The notes under the pieces were generated by a model, which saw only the letters and a program-made list of their open reading frames with translations, ran no database searches and had not been told where the DNA came from. From Pseudomonas fluorescens (lineage in GTDB: Bacteria > Pseudomonadota > Gammaproteobacteria > Pseudomonadales > Pseudomonadaceae), in the NCBI RefSeq assembly GCF_902497785.1, contig NZ_CABVHK010000005.1, positions 248,001 through 312,000 of the forward strand: 64,000 nucleotides of DNA, given 5' to 3'. Shown here piece by piece: positions 28,052 to 38,300 of this stretch. The translations under genes were made by a program, and so were the position numbers. Numbering within the stretch: position 1 is the first letter of the stretch; the number at the start of each line of letters is the position of its first letter.

Positions 28052-29196
28052 GCGGTGACTCCTGCCGGGGCCAACTGCTTGAGCGCCATGTCGCGCAGCG
28101 CGAGCATGGATGCGGCGGACTCCCGATCGATCCGGCGTCGCAGCAACAGGCGATTGGCGATGCGCATCGCGAGGCCGCTGAACTGGTACTCAAGGGTGCG
28201 GACAAACCGCGTGCCGTCGCCGTCGGCCTCACATTCGTAGGTCACCACCAATGCCAGACCGTTGTCGCCATGAGCCTGTGCGCTCCAGCGGCGACCGGGC
28301 AGATACTCGTTCACCGCCCAGGTCAAATGCCCTTCGCGGCCACCGGCCCTGATGTCTTCTTCAAACCGCGAGCCCGCATGCAACGGGCCGCCCGGGCCCT
28401 CGACTTTCAGCGACGAGGGGTGCCACTCCGGCCACCGGGTCACCGTGCTGGCGTAGGCAAGCACTTCAATCGGGTTGCCGGCAATCTTGATCTGATGCTG
28501 CATGCGGGTCATGGGCGTACTCGTCAGGTAGGTCGGCTCGGGCTCCCAATACAGGGTGCCGAACAGGTAGTCCGTGAGTGGAAAAACGATGTTGAAATTG
28601 CGTTCCTGCATCAGCTCCCGACGGTGATGCAGTTCGTGCAGGCGGCGCATCTGGCGAATCCACGGCAAGCGCGTGAGCGGATTCTCGGGCGGTAGATGTT
28701 CGCAGGCATGGAACACTTCGTACGTCAGGTAGCCCAGGACCAGACAACCCGCGACCAGCCCGGCGACATTCGTATCGAACTGCCGCAACAGCCACCAGAC
28801 GGGCAGGGTGATCACCAGCGTGTGCACCACGATCAGCCAGGCCGGGAACAGAATCACCCGCCAGTCACGGGCGCTGTCGTAGGTCATGTAGCCGGGCGCG
28901 AAGAAGCTGTGGTGGTCACCGGTATGGCGCGCGTAAAACAGCCGCGCGAAGCTCTTTTTGTGGTGCCCAAGGTGGCGATGGACCGTGTACACGCCCACAT
29001 TGAAAACCAGCAGGGTCAGGGGCAGCGCCAACCACTCCAGCGGCTGCACCTGCTGCACGGTGCTCCAGAAGCCGGCGATGGCCAGCAGCCCGAATATCAG
29101 GACAAACGCGCCATGCAGCCACGGGTTGTAGCGGGGGTGAATATCTGCGCGGTAGCGGCTGCGAAATGCCTCGGTGGTCTGCCTCACTGCGTTCAC
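28048..29196 (-). CDS. Sterol desaturase/fatty acid hydroxylase fused to an SRPBCC domain
   Basis: The 382-residue protein joins two domains. Residues 1-225 are a membrane-bound di-iron hydroxylase with histidine clusters HRHLGHH (73-79), HTGDHH (91-96), HACEH (163-167) and HELHHRR (187-193), between several hydrophobic segments. Residues about 233-375 form an SRPBCC (START-like) hydrophobic-ligand-binding domain. The arrangement suggests a lipid is bound and hydroxylated or desaturated. It is coupled to the SMP-30-like gene downstream. Confidence 0.83.
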   Translation of the reverse strand: MNAVRQTTEAFRSRYRADIHPRYNPWLHGAFVLIFGLLAIAGFWSTVQQVQPLEWLALPLTLLVFNVGVYTVHRHLGHHKKSFARLFYARHTGDHHSFFAPGYMTYDSARDWRVILFPAWLIVVHTLVITLPVWWLLRQFDTNVAGLVAGCLVLGYLTYEVFHACEHLPPENPLTRLPWIRQMRRLHELHHRRELMQERNFNIVFPLTDYLFGTLYWEPEPTYLTSTPMTRMQHQIKIAGNPIEVLAYASTVTRWPEWHPSSLKVEGPGGPLHAGSRFEEDIRAGGREGHLTWAVNEYLPGRRWSAQAHGDNGLALVVTYECEADGDGTRFVRTLEYQFSGLAMRIANRLLLRRRIDRESAASMLALRDMALKQLAPAGVTA

Positions 29197-29291
29197 CTGT
29201 GGTTTTTGTTATCCCAGCAGATTAGACGATCCCGGCGTTTTCGGCGGGTTGCCTTGAGGACACAAATGCCATGCTCCGGTGTAAACCGCGC

Positions 29292-30155
29292 TCAGGTCAG
29301 CGGGTTCCAGCGCTGGGACCAGTCATCGTCGGACCGGATCACTTCGCGCAACAGGTCAAACGCCCGTTGCAGGGTCGCCGAATCGCGATCTCTCGAGTAG
29401 ACCAGATAGGTCGGGTAGCTGAATTCCGGGGCTTTGGGCACTTGCTCCAGCACGCCGCTTTCCAGATAACTGTGCACGACGCGCGTGCGGAAGTAGGCAC
29501 TGCCGCCGTTTTCCAGGATGTATTGCAACGCCAGTGGGCCAAGGTTGAAACTCAGCGCGGCTTTGGCTTTTTCAGGCAGTGCAGCATCGTGCTGACGGCG
29601 GAAGTCCGGGCCCCAATCGATGTACACGTAAGGATCAGGCTTGCCGGCGAGGCGCACGAGGATCAGCTTTTCTTCCAGCACTTGCTCGACTTGCAGGCGC
29701 GGCCAGTATTCGGGCTGATAGACCAGGGCGGCATCGAGCACGCCCAGTTCCAGTTGGCGCAGCAGGTTTTCGCCGTCACGTATTTCCATGCGCAGTGCAT
29801 GGCCGGGAATTTTTTCCCGCAGTTCCCCGGCCCAACTGAGCATCAACGGGTTGCACAGGCTGACCTCGCCGCCGATGTGCAGCACATTGTGGTAGCCCTC
29901 GGGCAATGGCAAATCCCGGCGCGCGGCGTCCCAGGTTTCGACCAGTTGATTGGCGTACACCACAAAGGCTTCGCCGTTCGGCGTCAGTCGGGCGCCGGCA
30001 CGGTTGCGCACGAACAGGGTGCTGCCCAGTTGGCTTTCAAGTTTCTGCACGCGTGCGGTAATCGCGGTTTGGGTGACGTGAAGTTTTTCCGCCGCAGCGG
30101 CGAGGCTGCCGTGGCGGACGATTTCCAGAAAAGTGCGGGCGAGGTCAATGTCCAT
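29292..30155 (-). CDS. LysR-family transcriptional regulator
   Basis: Starting at 30155, the 287-residue protein begins MDIDLARTFLEIVRHGSLAA with the standard LysR helix-turn-helix (TQTAITARVQKLESQLGSTLF) and an effector domain from about residue 88. The longer open frame upstream runs into a class B repeat and is not used. It sits on the same strand as, and downstream of, the Tat amidohydrolase, with the repeat between. Its target is not apparent. Confidence 0.87.
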   Translation of the reverse strand: MDIDLARTFLEIVRHGSLAAAAEKLHVTQTAITARVQKLESQLGSTLFVRNRAGARLTPNGEAFVVYANQLVETWDAARRDLPLPEGYHNVLHIGGEVSLCNPLMLSWAGELREKIPGHALRMEIRDGENLLRQLELGVLDAALVYQPEYWPRLQVEQVLEEKLILVRLAGKPDPYVYIDWGPDFRRQHDAALPEKAKAALSFNLGPLALQYILENGGSAYFRTRVVHSYLESGVLEQVPKAPEFSYPTYLVYSRDRDSATLQRAFDLLREVIRSDDDWSQRWNPLT

Positions 30156-30218
30156 GGGGAAGCCGGTGCGGGAGGTGCGTGCATTGTAAACAACAATGCC
30201 ATGCCCAACAAAAATCCC

Positions 30219-30309
30219 CTGTGGGAGCGAGCCTGCTCGCGAATGCGGACTGCCATCCACTAAGGATGTTGACTGACGAGACGCCATCGCGAGCAGGCTC
30301 GCTCCCACA
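30219..30309. repeat. Class B palindromic repeat (GAGCGAGCCTGCTCGC variant)
   Basis: CTGTGGGAGCGAGCCTGCTC arms around a loop of about 40 bases. It lies between the LysR start and the amidohydrolase end. Confidence 0.9.
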
Positions 30310-30351
30310 AAGGTTGCGGGTCATACCCGCAAGGTACGACAGCCACTCAAT

Positions 30352-32310
30352 TCAAAATGCAAAACAGGAACAGCCAAACGCCCCCCAGAATCCCTGAAAA
30401 TCACTCACCGGTGCCGAGGACAATCGCGCCCGTTCATGGCGATGAGCATGCACCGCGCACGCCCCGACACACTGATGAGCCTGCGCCGTCATCGGCGCCA
30501 GCGGTCTCCAGTGGCCGGGCACGTTGACCACCGGTGACCACTCCGGCACCACAGGCACCGGCGGCGGGCCGAGTTTTTCGAATTCGGCGGTGCCATAAAC
30601 AATCTTGCCATCGACAATGGTCAGCACCGACTCGATCCATTTCACCGCTTCGTCCTCGATGTGGAAATAGTCCGCCGACAGGGCGATCAAGTCCGCCAGT
30701 TGCCCGACCTTGATCTGGCCCTTCTTGCCTTGCTCGGACGAAAACCACGCGCTGCCGTGGGTGAACAGTTCCAGTGCGGTGTCGCGGCTCAAACCTTGGG
30801 GGTATAACTCCAGGCCCCCGACTGTGCGCCCACTGACCAGCCAATACATCGAAGTCCACGGGTTATAGCTCGACACCCGCGTGGCATCGGTGCCGGCGCC
30901 GACGGGCACGCCTTCGGCAAGCATGCGCGCAATTGGTGGTGTGTGTTCGGCGGCCTTGGCGCCATAACGATCGACGAAATATTCGCCCTGGAACGCCATG
31001 CGGTCCTGAATCGCGATGCCGCCCCCCAAGGCTTTGACGCGCTCGATGTTCTGCGGGGTGATGGTTTCGGCGTGATCGAAAAACCACGGCAAGCCGTCAA
31101 ACGGAATGTCGCGATTGACCTTCTCGAACACATCGAGCATGCGGCTGATGGACTCGTTGTAGGTGGCGTGCAAACGGAACGGCCAGCGCTGTTCGACCAG
31201 ATGGCGTACCACCGGCTCCAGCTCCCGCTCCATGGTTTGCGGCAGATCCGGACGCGGCTCAAGGAAATCCTCGAAATCCGCCGCGGAAAACACCAGCATT
31301 TCCCCGGCGCCGTTGTGCCTCAGGAAGTCATCACCCTGGCCGTAATGCGAAGTGCTGGTCCAGTTCTTGAAGTCGGTCAGCTCTTCCTTGGGTTTTTGGG
31401 TGAACAGGTTGTAGGCAATGCGTACCGTCAGCTGTTGGTCTTTGGCCAGTTGCTGAATGACTTGATAGTCGTCCGGGTAATTCTGATAACCGCCGCCGGC
31501 ATCGATGGCGCTGGTGACGCCGAGCCGATTGAGCTCGCGCATGAACTGCCGAGTCGAGTTGACCTGATACTCCAGCGGCAACTTCGGCCCTTTGGCGAGG
31601 GTCGAGTACAGAATCATCGCATTGGGGCGAGCGATCAGCATGCCGGTCGGGTCGCCATTGGCATCGCGCTGAATTTCACCGCCCGGCGGGTTGGGCGTGT
31701 CACGGCTGTAGCCGACCACCTTCAACGCCGCGCGGTTGAGCAGGGCGCGGTCGTAGAGGTGCAGCACGAACACCGGGGTGTCTGGCGCCGCTTTGTTCAG
31801 TTCATCAAGGGTTGGCAGGCGCTTTTCGGCGAACTGGAATTCATTCCAGCCACCGACCACCCGCACCCATTGCGGCGTGGGTGTGCGGTCGGCCTGATCC
31901 TTGAGCATGCGCAAGGCATCGACCAGCGACGGCACGCCTTCCCAGCGCAGCTCGAGGTTGTAATTCAAGCCGCCACGGATCAGGTGCAGGTGCGAATCAT
32001 TGAGACCGGGAATTACCGTGCGCCCGTGCAGGTCGATAATCTGTGTGCCGGGGCCTTGCAGCGCCATGGCCTGGGCATCGCTGCCGACCACCACGAAGCG
32101 TCCATTCTTGATCGCGACGGCACTGGCCTGAGGTTTTTTGCGATCGACGGTGTGCAGGCGTCCGTTGTACAGAATGAGGTCGGCCGGGGTCTCGGGCATG
32201 GTTTTACTCCCTGCGAATAGAGGGCTGATCCAGGCACCGACGGCACCTGCCGAAAGGCCTTGCAGTACACGCCGACGGTTGAAACCGTCGAAGTCGTCAG
32301 GTGGGGTCAT
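30352..32310 (-). CDS. Tat-exported amidohydrolase, YtcJ-like
   Basis: The 652-residue product starts with a twin-arginine signal (NRRRVLQGLSAGAVGAW at residues 11-27), so it is exported folded, with its metal. The amidohydrolase motif DSHLHL gives His107 and His109; further metal-type residues appear in FDHAET and GAGTDATR. It is related to, but clearly diverged from, the Sec-exported enzyme at 5519-7261. The end carries a Cys- and His-containing extension (CSCFAF). The substrate is unknown. Confidence 0.85.
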   Translation of the reverse strand: MTPPDDFDGFNRRRVLQGLSAGAVGAWISPLFAGSKTMPETPADLILYNGRLHTVDRKKPQASAVAIKNGRFVVVGSDAQAMALQGPGTQIIDLHGRTVIPGLNDSHLHLIRGGLNYNLELRWEGVPSLVDALRMLKDQADRTPTPQWVRVVGGWNEFQFAEKRLPTLDELNKAAPDTPVFVLHLYDRALLNRAALKVVGYSRDTPNPPGGEIQRDANGDPTGMLIARPNAMILYSTLAKGPKLPLEYQVNSTRQFMRELNRLGVTSAIDAGGGYQNYPDDYQVIQQLAKDQQLTVRIAYNLFTQKPKEELTDFKNWTSTSHYGQGDDFLRHNGAGEMLVFSAADFEDFLEPRPDLPQTMERELEPVVRHLVEQRWPFRLHATYNESISRMLDVFEKVNRDIPFDGLPWFFDHAETITPQNIERVKALGGGIAIQDRMAFQGEYFVDRYGAKAAEHTPPIARMLAEGVPVGAGTDATRVSSYNPWTSMYWLVSGRTVGGLELYPQGLSRDTALELFTHGSAWFSSEQGKKGQIKVGQLADLIALSADYFHIEDEAVKWIESVLTIVDGKIVYGTAEFEKLGPPPVPVVPEWSPVVNVPGHWRPLAPMTAQAHQCVGACAVHAHRHERARLSSAPVSDFQGFWGAFGCSCFAF

Positions 32311-32451
32311 GGCAATGTTCTCCGCTCGGTTCCTTTATAGAAGAAAGGGGATTGCACAGCCGATGGCTGACGCATGCGGCCAGAAGGAATATAGACGGCA
32401 AATGCGCAGTGGGCCTGTTTTAACGCTCGGACAGATCGCTGGATGGACAGT

Positions 32452-32537
32452 GTAGGAGCTGCCGAAGGCTGCGATCTTTCGATCTTTACTGCCACGGAAA
32501 GCAGGATCAAAAGATCGCAGCCTTCGGCAGCTCCCAC
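32452..32537. repeat. Class A palindromic repeat, first copy in the duplicated block
   Basis: GTAGGAGCTGCCGAAGGCTG and its complement flank a short loop. The right arm ends CTCCCAC, one base different from the second copy. Confidence 0.88.
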
Positions 32538-32648
32538 GTTGAAAACGACGAATCCCACCACGAGGGGCGGGATTCGTTTGCAGCCAGGCGGACGGCAAAT
32601 GCGCAGTGGGCCTGTTTTAACGCTCGGACAGATCGCTGGATGGACAGT

Positions 32649-32735
32649 GTAGGGAGCTGCCGAAGGCTGCGATCTTTCGATCTTTACTGCCACGGAAAGC
32701 AGGATCAAAAGATCGCAGCCTTCGGCAGCTCCTAC
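32649..32735. repeat. Class A palindromic repeat, second copy in the duplicated block
   Basis: Same element as the copy 197 bases earlier, with one extra G in the left arm (GTAGGGAGCTG), which accounts for the 198-base length of the second block. Confidence 0.88.
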
Positions 32736-32737
32736 GT

Positions 32738-32774
32738 TAAAAACGACGAATCCCGCCACGAGGGGCGGGATTCG
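32738..32774 (-). terminator. Intrinsic terminator of the SCP2 gene
   Basis: On the minus strand an eleven-base-pair stem CGAATCCCGCC / GGCGGGATTCG is followed by TCGTTTTTAA. A slightly imperfect duplicate (32549-32576) lies in the first block of the tandem duplication, giving two terminators in a row. Confidence 0.75.
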
Positions 32775-32815
32775 TTTGCAGCCAGGCGTGCTCCCTTGTG
32801 CAGGGAGCGGCGCAA

Positions 32816-33130
32816 TCAGGCCGGGAACAGCTCGGACAATTTCATCGCCAGCATCATGTCGCCTTCAGCGCGTAGTTTGCCGCCCATGAACGCTTGCATG
32901 CCGTCGGTCTCGCCGCTGACGATGCCTTGCAGGGTTTCGCCGTCCATCACCAGCGTGACCTGCGCGTCCGGGTTTTCGCCTTCTTGCAGCTCGCAAGTGC
33001 TGTCTTTGACGATCAGCGAGAAGTTTTTGGTGTCGTCGATGCGGAAACCGAAAACCAGGTCCAGACCGGCAGCGGCGGCTGGGTTGAACTTGGCTTTCAT
33101 TGCTTGTACGGCGTCGGCTACGGAGGTCAT
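32816..33130 (-). CDS. SCP2 sterol-binding domain protein
   Basis: The 104-residue protein is a stand-alone SCP2 domain (DLVFGFRIDDTKNFSLIVKD; MAFMGGKL-like helix near the C terminus). These small cytoplasmic proteins bind lipids in a hydrophobic tunnel. It lies downstream of a histidine phosphatase gene on the same strand, with 64 bases between. The ligand is unknown. Confidence 0.88.
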   Translation of the reverse strand: MTSVADAVQAMKAKFNPAAAAGLDLVFGFRIDDTKNFSLIVKDSTCELQEGENPDAQVTLVMDGETLQGIVSGETDGMQAFMGGKLRAEGDMMLAMKLSELFPA

Positions 33131-33194
33131 GGTTCGATCCTTTCTTGGGTAATTAGAGCTGGGTGATTACAGCCAGGGTCACAATAGTCCGGAC

Positions 33195-33905
33195 TCAGCG
33201 AAACGTGATGAGTTCCGGGGCTTTCAACAGTTGCAGGTGCGCCTGACTGTTGAAAGAAGCCAATGCCAACTCGCGCCCACGAAACTTCAGTTGGCTGAGC
33301 GAGGTGTTGACGATTTGCCAGTTCAGTTCAAAGGCCTGTTTTGCCGGCATTTGCGTAATGAGGTGGAGCAGGGCGGTGATGGTGCCGCCGGAGGTGAACA
33401 CGGCGATTTTCTGAGTGTTGTCGGCGCTTTCGAGGATGCGCTGGAGTCCGGCCTGGACACGCTCGACAAAGCCCAGCCAGCTTTCAAGGCCTGGCGTGTC
33501 ATAGGTGCCGGCCAGCCAGCGTTCGATGATCAGGGCGAAAATCCGCTGGAATTCGGCACGGTTTTGCGCGGCATTGCGCAAGACCTCCAGTGCGTCGGGC
33601 TCATCGTCCAGCATGGCGGGCAACAGCGCGCGGATCACCGCATCGGCGTCGAACTCGTTGAACGCCGAGTCGGTTTCCACCAATGGCACCGGCTGGCCCA
33701 CGGCAGCGAACTGCGCCAATGCACTGCTGGCGGTATGTTGCTGGCGGCGAAGGTCGCCCGCGAGGCAGCGATCAAAGGTGATGCCCAGCCCGGCAAGGTG
33801 CTGACCGAGGACTTCTGCCTGGCGAATACCGGTCGGCGACAGGACGTCATAGTCGTCTGCACCAAAGGAGGCCTGGCCATGTCGAATCAAATAGATGCTG
33901 CCCAC
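33195..33905 (-). CDS. Histidine phosphatase family protein
   Basis: From a GTG at 33905 the 236-residue product begins GSIYLIRHGQASFG, with the catalytic His9 in the RHG motif and the second histidine region in FTSGGTITALLH, the branch-2-like form. The family contains phosphoglycerate mutase-like phosphatases. An ATG at 33968 would add 21 residues with no family likeness, so the GTG start is preferred. The substrate cannot be told. Confidence 0.82.
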   Translation of the reverse strand: MGSIYLIRHGQASFGADDYDVLSPTGIRQAEVLGQHLAGLGITFDRCLAGDLRRQQHTASSALAQFAAVGQPVPLVETDSAFNEFDADAVIRALLPAMLDDEPDALEVLRNAAQNRAEFQRIFALIIERWLAGTYDTPGLESWLGFVERVQAGLQRILESADNTQKIAVFTSGGTITALLHLITQMPAKQAFELNWQIVNTSLSQLKFRGRELALASFNSQAHLQLLKAPELITFR

Positions 33906-34106
33906 GTCCGCGTCATCCCGGTACGTTGAAGGTTCGGCGAGGTTATGAGGATGACGGTGAGCTGTCAATGAAAAAACATACGCTTGTTTGAAAGCCCCGT
34001 TTTAGCCTGTTGCCAGAGGTTTCCCGACTGGCCGCCAGACCGGGGCATGGGTATGCTGGTGGTATCCGCGCAGGTTCAGGTTGCGCATCGTACTAAAGGA
34101 GTCACT

Positions 34107-35129
34107 GTGGAGTTTTTGTCCGAATACGCCAGTTTCCTGGCCAAGACCGTGACACTGGTGATCGCCATTCTGGTGGTCCTGGCCAGTTTTGCGGCGTTGC
34201 GCAGCAAAGGTCGGCGCAAGTCGGCGGGACAGTTGCAAGTCAGCAAACTGAATGATTTCTACAAAGGGCTGCGCGAACGCCTGGAGCAGACCTTGCTCGA
34301 CAAGGACCAGCTCAAGGCGCTGCGCAAGGTCGAAGCCAAGACTGATAAAAAACAGAAGAAGAAACCCGAGGCCAAATCCCGGGTGTTCGTGCTGGATTTC
34401 GACGGCGATATCAAAGCGTCGGCCACGGAGAGCCTGCGCCACGAGATCACTGCGCTGCTGACCCTGGCGACGCCAAAGGATGAAGTGGTGCTGCGCCTCG
34501 AAAGCGGCGGTGGCATGGTGCACAGCTACGGCCTGGCGTCCTCGCAGCTGGCGCGCATCCGCGACGCCGGCGTGCCGCTGACCGTGTGCATCGACAAGGT
34601 CGCGGCCAGCGGTGGCTACATGATGGCGTGCATTGGCGAGAAGATCATCAGCGCACCGTTCGCCATTCTCGGCTCGATCGGTGTGGTGGCGCAGTTGCCT
34701 AACGTCAATCGCCTGCTCAGGAAGCACGACATCGACTTTGAAGTGCTCACTGCCGGCGAATACAAGCGCACCTTGACCGTGTTTGGCGAAAACACTGAAA
34801 AGGGCCGCGAGAAGTTTCAGGAAGACCTCGACGTCACTCATCAGCTGTTCAAGAATTTCGTCTCCCGCTATCGCCCGCAACTGGCCATCGACGAGGTGGC
34901 CACCGGCGAAATCTGGCTCGGCGTTGCCGCGCTGGACCTGCAACTGGTGGACGAGCTCAAGACCAGTGACGAATACCTCTCAGAACGGGCGAAGAAATCC
35001 GAGCTGTACCACCTGCACTATGCCGAACGCAAAAGCCTGCAAGAGCGCATCGGCATGGCGGCCAGCGGCTCGGTCGACCGCGTTCTGCTCACTTGGTGGA
35101 GCCGGTTGACCCAGCAACGTTTCTGGTAA
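34107..35129 (+). CDS. sohB: SohB, inner-membrane S49 peptidase
   Basis: The GTG at 34107, six bases after an AAAGGA site, gives 340 residues. An N-terminal membrane helix (about 13-31) and a charged linker (Lys-rich, about 72-91) precede the S49/SppA-like domain. The serine nucleophile lies in KVAASGGYMMA (Ser168) and a likely general-base lysine in AGEYKRT (Lys220). SohB is thought to act on peptides or membrane proteins at the periplasmic side. A strong terminator follows. Confidence 0.92.
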   Translation: MEFLSEYASFLAKTVTLVIAILVVLASFAALRSKGRRKSAGQLQVSKLNDFYKGLRERLEQTLLDKDQLKALRKVEAKTDKKQKKKPEAKSRVFVLDFDGDIKASATESLRHEITALLTLATPKDEVVLRLESGGGMVHSYGLASSQLARIRDAGVPLTVCIDKVAASGGYMMACIGEKIISAPFAILGSIGVVAQLPNVNRLLRKHDIDFEVLTAGEYKRTLTVFGENTEKGREKFQEDLDVTHQLFKNFVSRYRPQLAIDEVATGEIWLGVAALDLQLVDELKTSDEYLSERAKKSELYHLHYAERKSLQERIGMAASGSVDRVLLTWWSRLTQQRFW

Positions 35130-35157
35130 CCCCCGAAGCCTGAACGGCATTACCTAC

Positions 35158-35189
35158 AAAAAACCGTGGACCCTTCCACGGTTTTTTTT
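35158..35189 (+). terminator. Intrinsic terminator after sohB
   Basis: AAACCGTGGA and TCCACGGTTT form a ten-base-pair stem around CCCT, followed by a run of eight T. Confidence 0.92.
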
Positions 35190-35313
35190 CGTCTGCAATA
35201 CGTCTGTCCATTCGCAGCGAACTTTCCCTACAGTGCTGTCGATCACTCCGACGGTGGACCGAGGCCGGATTGGGTAGGGTAGTGTTTCTGAATTGACTGC
35301 AAAGGAATGCATC

Positions 35314-38300
35314 ATGACTATGTTTTCGCCCCATCAAGTGTCTCCCCCGTACCCGACACTACCCCTGCGAATGCGTGACGAATTGAAAGCGGCGGTGGAC
35401 ACCGCGCTGCCGCAAACCCCCGGCCAGTTTGGCGGTCATCTGATCAGGCAAAAGTGGGGCGCGGACATCGATCCGCAGACGGCCTTGCTGGTGACCCTCG
35501 ATTACGACTACCGGGGCCACGAGGCACAGAACGGCATTCATCAAGGGCAAGTGGGGAGCTCGCGCACGCTGGTGCAAACGCTGCTTTCCAATTACCAGAC
35601 CGTCGGCGACGGGCGCTTTGGTGAAACCGCTTTTGGTTTATATACGCCGCCAGATGTCGGGCCAGCTGTTCGTATTGTCGAAAATGTCGACGAATTCGCT
35701 GATCACGGCAGCGGTAATCATCGTACTTACGAAGGCATTTATCGCCAGACAACCCCGCAAGCCTATGGGCCTGATACCCAAATCAAGCTGAGACCGGCCG
35801 ATTTCAAGAAATGGGTCTGGGAACTGGATTTGAAGGATTTGTATGAATCCTACCTGCAACGGTCCTGGCCTTCGGACGAAACCATTGCAGCTTCCAGACC
35901 TTACCCATTGAGAACCTCGGCCAAGGCTGCTTTTGTCATGACCGCGTGGTTGCAACATCAGGAAAACAGCGTGTCCCCAAAAGGCCTGGCGCTGGCGATG
36001 CGTGCGGCGGGATTGCCGGCCGATCAAACATGGGACGCGTTGACAATGGGCCAGCTGCAAGCTTCGACGCGGCTGTCTGCCGGCGTCGAGGGCGGTCGAT
36101 TAAAGCTCTATCGATACACCGCGAGGGATATCTGGTGCTACCGCGACCGATCCACCGGCCGCGTGCTGTTGTATATCCCCGGCAATTCGTCACCGCTGCA
36201 TGAGTTCGCCAACAGCGGCCAACTGCACCAATGGATAGTTGAACAGGGAAAAACAGCCGCAACCCGACAGGCAGTGGCTGCGCACTTCGCTGATGAGGAT
36301 CGCGAAGACGGGACGTTTCATGCGGGCGTGCTCACGGCGCTGGAGGGCATGGCGATTTATCCGCGCCAGTATCACCTGACCAAAGAATCGGGGTTTTTCA
36401 ACAACGACGGTTATTGGGACCCGGCCGATTACATCGACATCGACATGACTTCCTCGAGCACTGATTCGTTCGCGCAGTTGGTCCTCAGCATGAAGCAGTC
36501 GGCCATCGCCAGTAACCAGATCATCCGCGACGACGCCGATGTCAATCGCGCCAATTTGAGCGCCATCGTCGAGCCCATTGTCCAGTGGGTCAATCAGTTC
36601 GGCCCGCTGGCGCTGTTTGTGCCTGGAGGGGAGGGGTTGTTGGTCCTCGCCGGGATGATCGACGTCGGGTATGGCCTGGATCAGGCGGTCAACGGGGAGA
36701 CTGCCAGTCAGCGTTCGCAGGGTGTGACCCGAACCGTGTTCGGTGTGCTCAATGCGCTGCCGCTGATACCTGCCGTGGGTTCGCTTGGCAAAGACGGGGC
36801 GCAGTTGGCTGAGCTGACAGAGCTGGAGCACGACAGCGGCGGCTCAAGCCAGCCGATCGAAGAACACGTGGCGCCCCCAGCGCCCCTGCAACCGCAAGTA
36901 CCGATGCTGACGCGAGTAGACCTTCTGCGCGGCGTCGGTGCCCCGGCCGGGACCTTCACGGATGAAGTGCTGGCACAGATTGGCAAGGTCAGCGCCGTCG
37001 ATAACGACATGCTGCGGCTGATGCAGGCCGGGCGTGCGCCGACGCCGCTTCTGGCCGACATCGTGGATCGATTCAGGATCGATCAAGAAGTTACAGCACT
37101 GGGCGACCCATCGACTGCGCCGGCCGAATTCAACCGTCGATATCAGGCGCTTCAGCAGTCGGAGCACCCATGGGTGCAACTGTTTCAACGGACCTACCCC
37201 GATCTGCCCAAATCAGCGGTGGAGCAAATGTTCGATCGCTACGGCGGCGATTTCAAGGCGGCCCCCGACCCTGAACTCGCCAAGGAGCTGTTCAGTCAAC
37301 TGGACGGCAAGGCTCGCCACTACCAGCAGCATGTGCGCCTCAATCGGGCTTATGAGGCGCTCTATCTTCGTTCCGTCACCAGTGCTGAATCGGACACGCT
37401 GGCCTTGCACTCACTCGTGAATCTGCCGGGATGGCCCAAAGGATTGCGAATCGAAGTGCTCGACGGTTCGCTGGGCGGGCGAGTGCTGGATCGTGCCGGT
37501 CCAATCGACTCGCCCGATGGCCTGCGTCTGATCAAGGTCAAGGAGCTGTATCAGTCGGCTTCTGCTGTCAGTGCGACGAATTTCTACGGAGCGGTCGCAC
37601 AGGCCCTGTCCAGGGACGAACGCTCGGCCTTGCAACTGCTGTCCGAAGATCCCGGCGCCGAGCTGAAACTTCAAATCAGTGAACACCCGCTGTCTCGTTC
37701 CGGGTTGGCAACTGGCCTGGACCGAATGAACTCGGGACTCGCGTTTGAGCCACAGGGGCTCAAGGGTGGAGGGTTTCCGAATACACCTGTAGACGAAGCC
37801 TTCCCGCAAGCCATGAAAAGGTTGTACCTGAGGGATGTCTATCCCGAGCTCACTGATGCAGACGCCGATGTGGAACTGGCGCGAATGGGCGGCAGTTACC
37901 TGGACCATATCGCTCGATTAAAAATTCAACTTCAGCAGTTGTACGCTGATATGAACGACTGGATTAATCGGGTGGCGCAAGACATCAGCGATATGGGCGT
38001 ACCTCTACTGAACGCCGGCGATCCCGAGGCAGCCGGTATGAATGCCGCGCAACTGGCAGCCCATAATGCCGCATTGATCCAGGAGGTAATGACAAATGAG
38101 GTGAACACCCGAATGGAACTGGCTGACGAACTTATTTCCGTGTGGCGTAAGCGTCCTCCGCAGCCACATAGCCGCTACTCGGGTAACCATACAGTCGGCT
38201 TCACGATGAACCTGGAAAATGAAAACTTTCATCGTTTACCCGGGTTCAACGTTCGACTGAATGATGTCGTCGGTTTGAATATGCGCAATTTTCAAATGAA

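Larger units (their letters stand above)
32394..32788. repeat. Tandem duplication of a 197-base block
   Basis: The block 32394-32590 is repeated at 32591-32788 with a handful of changes. Each copy holds the string GACGGCAAATGCGCAGTGGG, a class A palindromic repeat and a CGAATCCC hairpin. The 505-base gap between the amidohydrolase and SCP2 genes consists almost wholly of this duplication. Confidence 0.93.

Noticed and set aside
30156..30308. N-terminal extension of the LysR protein
   Set aside because: The extra codons are read from a class B repeat and lack a family match.
33906..33968. N-terminal extension of the histidine phosphatase from ATG 33968
   Set aside because: The 21 added residues have no family pattern; the GTG at 33905 starts directly at the conserved first strand.
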